From Candidatus Latescibacterota bacterium (GTDB taxonomy: Bacteria; Latescibacterota; UBA2968; UBA8231), in NCBI GenBank assembly GCA_022825185.1, contig JAJDYK010000352.1, positions 1 to 10,346 on the forward strand: a stretch of DNA of 10,346 nt, given 5' to 3'. The first letter of the stretch is position 1. Each line of letters opens with the position of its first letter. Shown in pieces: positions 6,571 to 10,346 of this stretch. The position numbers and the translations under genes are program-made. Below the pieces are notes generated by a model. It was not told where the DNA came from. It made no database searches and saw nothing but the letters and a program-made list of their open reading frames with translations.

Positions 6571-9500
6571 CTAAAAGAGCGACATCTGCTCGGCCTCCCG
6601 TCGGCGCGGCATAGCCGCAGCCTCGCGCGCGAGCAACTGAGCGGGAATCTCTTCTACAAACGGCGATAGCGCGCACTGCACCCGCTCGCCATAGCGCTGA
6701 CGACTGCGCGCCCGCAGCAACACCAACTCCTCCTCCGCCCGCGTCATGCCCACGTAAAAGAGCCGCCGCTCCTCGGCGAGCTCGGCGTCCCGCTCGCGGA
6801 AGGGAATAAGTCCGTCCTCCACCCCGCAGATGAATACCACTGGAAATTCCAAGCCCTTGGCCGCGTGCAAGGTCATCAGCGCGACGGCCTCCGGGCCTTG
6901 AGGGCCGCCCCGCTCCTCGTAGTCGGCCTCCGCGCCTAAGAGTACGGTCTCCAGTAGCTGTTGGAGCGTTCCGGTCCCGTCCGAAACTCGAGCCAAGTGC
7001 TCCAAATCCTCGTCCTCCGGGTCGCCGAACTCGGCCTGCCAGCGGCGCACCCAAGCACCAGCCCCCTCCTGCGCGGCCCATTGCCTGTACTCTGCTATCC
7101 GCGCCTCTAGCGCCTCGACCCGGTCCTGCGCCGCAGCCGACAGCTCCCCCCGCCGCACTTGGCGCAAAATGTGCGGCTCCGCGCCCATGGCCTCTAGTGC
7201 CTGCCAGCGGCGCACATCCTCTTGCGAGATCGCGGCATAGCGAGCAAATGCCAACGCAGCCCGTACCGACGGTGCTTGCAGAAAGCCCTTCTGTCCGACG
7301 AGTCGGTAGGGCAATCCCTCCTTGCGGAAACACTCTTCTAGCACTTGGCCCTGTCGGCCGGTGCGGAAGAGCACGGCAAAGTCGGCGAAGCTGCGCGTGC
7401 CCTCTGCGCCCGCATCGGTCTGCACCATATCGGTGCCGCCGACCATGCGGGCAATCTCCCGCACCACCGCAATGCCCTCGGCCGTCTCGCTCGGCACCTC
7501 GATTAGGCGGATTTTTTCCTTTCCCGGACGCATGGCGGCCAGTTCAATGGCCTCGCGCTCTGGATTATGGCCGACGACGGCAGCGGCCGCCTCGACAATA
7601 TGCCCCTGCGAGCGGTAGTTCGCGCCTAGATGAAAGAGTCGCGTATCCGAGAAACGGTCGCGCAAGTGAACAAAGTGGTCGGGAGAAGCTCCGCGAAAGC
7701 TATAGATCGCCTGATCCGGGTCGCCGATGGCCATCAGACCCACACCCTCACCCGCTAACTGGAGGACCAATCTATACTGCGCGGCGTTGAGGTCTTGGAA
7801 CTCGTCTATCAGCAGGTAGGGAAACCGCGCCTGCACCTGTTCCCGCACGGTCGCATCCGCTTCTAAGAGGCGCAGCAAATCCAAGAGAATGTCGTCGTAG
7901 TCGCAGGCTCCAGACGCGTGTAGGGCTTTCTGATAAGCGCCGTAATGCGGTCGCCACTCCTCGTCCACCTCATCCGGCCCCTGCGCGGCGGCCTTGGCCA
8001 GCGAGATGGCTTGACTGGCAGCGGTAACTGACCCGGACAATCCAGCGTCTGCCAGCGCCCCTTCCAGCAACCGGCGCGCTTCCACCTCGTCGAGCACCAG
8101 CTTTGGCTCGCAGCCCAACTCCCGCAACAGCGACAACGCCAAGCGGTGAAAGGTCCCCACCTGCATCGCGCCCAGCCCACCGCCCAACAAAGCGCTCAGC
8201 CGCTGCCGCATTTGTCCAGCCGCCCGCCGGGTAAAGGTAATGGCCATGATCTGCCCCGGATCCACGCCGCTCACGACTAGCCGCGCAATGCGCCGCGTCA
8301 GTACCCGGGTCTTGCCCGACCCTGGTCCGGCCACGACCACTAAAGGCCCTCCTTCGGCTTCTTCGATTTCCCGCTGTGCGTCGTCGAGCGCGTCCGCGTC
8401 CTGCTCCTCTTGTGCGGTGCTATCGGGTCTTGGCAACGGCACCGCTGGAACGTGGACTTCCTCAGCCGTCTTCGCGACCACCGGGCCCAAATCAAACAAC
8501 GCCCCTTGCCCTTTCAAGCGAGTCCGCTCCTCCTCGCTGAACACGCTAATTACGCCGTACTCCCCATCGTGGCCGGGGTAGATATCCACCTCGCCGCAGC
8601 GCATCCGGCGCACGCCTTCGGCCACCAACGGCCCGGCGCAACTTTCAATCGCTTCGAGGTCGGCGTGGCGCAACACGTCGAGTTCTGTTCCTACTTCGGT
8701 CAGCAGCCGGTCGTACACGCCGCGGACTTTCTTAGATTTCGGGCCAACGCCAACCGCTGCGCCGATCACTTCGTCGAGCGGGATCAGGTACTCGTAGGGC
8801 GGGGCAACCTCCGGTCGAAACCCCTCCGGTCGATCGGCTAGCTTCTCCACCCGGTGCAAAACCCCCACCGTCAGCTTGCGTCCACACACCGGGCAGATTC
8901 CCTCGGCGGCCAGCGTTTGCGCTGGCTTGTAGCACACCGAGCACTTGCGGTGGCCGTCGTAGTGGTATTTGCCTTCTTCGGGGTAGAACTCCAAGGTACC
9001 CAAAAAGCGCGCTGGGTCGCGGTCTTTGAGCGCAGAGTAGATGCCCGGATACGAGCATTCGGTGTCAAAGCACGTGGCCTCGCGGGCCAGCTTTTGCGGC
9101 GAGTGGGCGTCGGAATTGGATACGATCGCATAGCGGTCGAGGGCCGACAGCCGCCAGTTCATCGGCGGATCCGAGGACAAGCCGGTCTCCACGGCAAAGA
9201 TATGCGGCAGCAAATCCTCGTAGCACTCCTCCAACGAGTCAAAGCCCGACGAGGCACCCAACGCGGCAAAGTGCGGCGTCCATATATGGGCCGGGATGAA
9301 GAGCACCTTCTCGTCGGCTTCGAGACAGATCTCTAAAAGGTCGCGGCTGTCCAGCCCCAAGATGGGCCGGCCGTCAGAGTGCAAGTTGCCAATGGCACCG
9401 AGGCGACGGTTGAGTCGGGCGACGGATTCGAGGGTGGGCAAGATGACGACGTGGTGGATCTTGCGGGTCTTGTCGCCCTTCTTGTAGATGGTGCTGATTT

Positions 9501-9777
9501 CCACCGAAAGCATGAAGCGCACGGCGCGACGGCAGCGCTCGGGCAGCTCTTGTTCCACGGCGGCGCGACGGCCGGGTTCAAGTTGGTACAGCCCCTCTTC
9601 AGCCGGTTCAAGTTGCTCAGATAATTCGGCGAACCACTCGGGATGCGTATAGTCCCCTGTGCCGACTACATCAACGCCCTTGAGCGCCGACCACTTGTGC
9701 AAGTTAGAAGGGTTGAGCTCGCGGCTCGTCGCTCGCGCAAAACGCGAGTGCAAATGCACGTCGATTACGAACTGCAT
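6571..9777 (-). CDS. EndoQ (PHP endonuclease)-UvrD helicase fusion protein
   Basis: This is a 1068-residue two-part DNA repair enzyme. Residues 1-430 match endonuclease Q (TIGR00375-like). The PHP metal ligands are DVHLH (6-10), GDYTHPEW (41-48), SVEIS (91-95), PAHIWTPHF (162-170) and SNSDAHS (220-226). A zinc finger C279/C282-C295/C298 and the family segment LTVGVLHRVEKLADRPEG (302-319) follow. EndoQ nicks 5' of deaminated bases and abasic sites. Residues 460-1068 are a complete SF1A helicase: AGPGSGKT (483-490), AITFTRRAA (512-520), DEFQD (658-662), GDPDQAIYSFRG (685-696), NYRS (720-723), TLHAAKGLEFPVVF (969-982) and FYVGMTRAEEEL (1007-1018). The tail after the last motif is only about 50 residues, shorter than in PcrA/UvrD, and ends QMSLF, a clamp-binding consensus. 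The ATG has AGGA (9786-9789 on the complement) 8 nt before it. The two activities probably couple incision to unwinding (inference). Confidence 0.93.
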   Translation of the reverse strand: MQFVIDVHLHSRFARATSRELNPSNLHKWSALKGVDVVGTGDYTHPEWFAELSEQLEPAEEGLYQLEPGRRAAVEQELPERCRRAVRFMLSVEISTIYKKGDKTRKIHHVVILPTLESVARLNRRLGAIGNLHSDGRPILGLDSRDLLEICLEADEKVLFIPAHIWTPHFAALGASSGFDSLEECYEDLLPHIFAVETGLSSDPPMNWRLSALDRYAIVSNSDAHSPQKLAREATCFDTECSYPGIYSALKDRDPARFLGTLEFYPEEGKYHYDGHRKCSVCYKPAQTLAAEGICPVCGRKLTVGVLHRVEKLADRPEGFRPEVAPPYEYLIPLDEVIGAAVGVGPKSKKVRGVYDRLLTEVGTELDVLRHADLEAIESCAGPLVAEGVRRMRCGEVDIYPGHDGEYGVISVFSEEERTRLKGQGALFDLGPVVAKTAEEVHVPAVPLPRPDSTAQEEQDADALDDAQREIEEAEGGPLVVVAGPGSGKTRVLTRRIARLVVSGVDPGQIMAITFTRRAAGQMRQRLSALLGGGLGAMQVGTFHRLALSLLRELGCEPKLVLDEVEARRLLEGALADAGLSGSVTAASQAISLAKAAAQGPDEVDEEWRPHYGAYQKALHASGACDYDDILLDLLRLLEADATVREQVQARFPYLLIDEFQDLNAAQYRLVLQLAGEGVGLMAIGDPDQAIYSFRGASPDHFVHLRDRFSDTRLFHLGANYRSQGHIVEAAAAVVGHNPEREAIELAAMRPGKEKIRLIEVPSETAEGIAVVREIARMVGGTDMVQTDAGAEGTRSFADFAVLFRTGRQGQVLEECFRKEGLPYRLVGQKGFLQAPSVRAALAFARYAAISQEDVRRWQALEAMGAEPHILRQVRRGELSAAAQDRVEALEARIAEYRQWAAQEGAGAWVRRWQAEFGDPEDEDLEHLARVSDGTGTLQQLLETVLLGAEADYEERGGPQGPEAVALMTLHAAKGLEFPVVFICGVEDGLIPFRERDAELAEERRLFYVGMTRAEEELVLLRARSRQRYGERVQCALSPFVEEIPAQLLAREAAAMPRRREAEQMSLF

Positions 9778-9835
9778 GTTTGGATTCCTGTTGACTTATA
9801 GCGATTGCTAAGTACCCGACAGTAGAGGTGGTATG

Positions 9836-9912
9836 AGATACTTCGCTTCGCTCAGTATGACAACTGCTAACCCGCTGCTTTCCAATGTCATGCTGAGCGC
9901 AGCGAAGCATCT
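9836..9912. repeat. Palindromic dispersed repeat ('CHTERSEVS'-type)
   Basis: Two 27-nt arms, 9836-9862 and 9886-9912, are reverse complements at 24 of 27 positions and flank a 23-nt loop. The core reads cttcgcttcgctcagtatga on one side and its near mirror on the other. Translated on the minus strand the region gives CHTERSEVS and RCAQHD, peptides I recognise from spurious proteins called in a widespread family of intergenic palindromes. One of the three mismatches would be a G-U pair in RNA. The plus-strand copy is followed by TTTTT (9912-9916), but no plus-strand gene precedes it. It lies between the minus-strand transporter and the helicase gene, so it may separate their transcripts. The rest of 9778-9974 shows nothing else I can support. 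Confidence 0.75.
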
Positions 9913-9974
9913 TTTTCCTCGGTGTCTATGCCTAACATCCATTGGATGACTGTTGTGTACTTAGAGCGGTTGCC

Positions 9975-10346
9975 TTAATCCCGCCCGACCCAGTTGGCAA
10001 CCACAATACCCACAGCCACCAATCCCATGCTGGCCAGCAGATAGGGCGATATAGCCTCGTCCAAGAGCGCGGCACTCAACAGCACGCCCACCACCGGCGT
10101 GGCAAAGCCGAAGCCCCCCAAGCGCCCCGGCGAGTGGTGTTGGAGCAGAAAGACGAGAATGATAAAACACAGCCCCGCGACGACGATGCCTTGGTAGAGT
10201 ACGCCAGCTATGACCGGGCCGGTTAGGACGTACTCGGCCTCGGATTCTAAGAACGCGCTCCAAGCGGCAAACAACGGCAGGCTTAGCACGGCCTGCCAAA
10301 ATAGAACCTGATAGGGATTAAGCCCCTGTACCAGCCGCTTGATTAC
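9975..10346 (-). CDS. EamA/DMT-superfamily transporter, C-terminal part
   Basis: The frame is open from the right edge of the window to a TAA at 9975-9977, giving 123 residues of C-terminal sequence; the start lies outside. Four hydrophobic helices are visible at about 11-31, 43-68, 76-95 and 98-119 of the fragment. They match the second half of an EamA repeat: LNPYQVLFWQAV, then GVLYQGIVVAGLCFIILVFL, then FATPVVGVLLSAALLDEAIS with the conserved acidic position after the helix, then ASMGLVAVGIVVANW. The family are inner-membrane drug/metabolite exporters of ten helices. Substrate cannot be inferred. An internal GTG at 10287-10289 is not the real start, because the upstream codons continue the EamA pattern. 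The gene runs in the same direction as the fusion helicase but is separated from it by about 200 nt containing the palindromic repeat. Confidence 0.88.
   Translation of the reverse strand, partial: VIKRLVQGLNPYQVLFWQAVLSLPLFAAWSAFLESEAEYVLTGPVIAGVLYQGIVVAGLCFIILVFLLQHHSPGRLGGFGFATPVVGVLLSAALLDEAISPYLLASMGLVAVGIVVANWVGRD

Noticed and set aside
6461..7333. Minus-strand 290-codon frame
   Set aside because: It is a Gly/Ala/Arg-rich shadow of the fusion helicase in another frame, made open by high GC. It has no domain and also overlaps the end of the Uma2 gene.
9704..9910. Minus-strand 68-codon frame containing CHTERSEVS
   Set aside because: It is the translation of the palindromic repeat running into the helicase N-terminus. 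This is a known type of spurious protein, with no ribosome binding site.

Overview
The window looks like a piece of chromosome from an uncultivated, moderately GC-rich bacterium. The gene mix (a possible phytanoyl-CoA-dioxygenase-type tail, a sugar-hydrolase-like TIM barrel, a Uma2 endonuclease, and a dispersed palindrome of the kind that translates as 'CHTERSEVS') is what I associate with candidate phyla such as Poribacteria or Latescibacterota. That placement is a low-confidence inference. No rRNA, tRNA, CRISPR array, transposase or integrase is visible.

Layout, left to right. 3-167 (+) is the C-terminal end of a gene cut by the window edge. 288-1865 (+) is a 525-residue glycoside-hydrolase-like TIM-barrel protein with a C-terminal beta-rich domain. 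2032-3829 (+) holds four closely spaced small genes in visibly lower-GC DNA: an XRE helix-turn-helix regulator, a 71-residue charged protein, a 162-residue protein, and a 249-residue protein with two N-terminal membrane helices. Upstream of the regulator lie two promoter-like pairs, each with a perfect palindrome in its spacer. 3954-5894 (+) is a 646-residue protein with a PlsC/PlsB-type acyltransferase domain at its C-terminus. 5971-6534 (+) is a Uma2-family nuclease.

The right-hand third is on the minus strand. 9777-6571 encodes a 1068-residue fusion: an endonuclease Q (EndoQ)-type PHP nuclease with a four-cysteine zinc finger, joined to a complete UvrD/PcrA-type superfamily 1 helicase. The protein ends in QMSLF, a match to the bacterial sliding-clamp-binding consensus. 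A second clamp-motif-like peptide, QGALF, sits where the EndoQ part ends. Upstream of it come a 77-nt palindromic repeat (9836-9912) and the C-terminal part of an EamA/DMT transporter (9975-10346, cut by the window edge).

The most interesting items are the EndoQ-helicase fusion, which would combine damaged-base incision, strand unwinding and clamp recruitment in one polypeptide, and the four-gene XRE-led module, which looks like an accessory cassette of unknown function.
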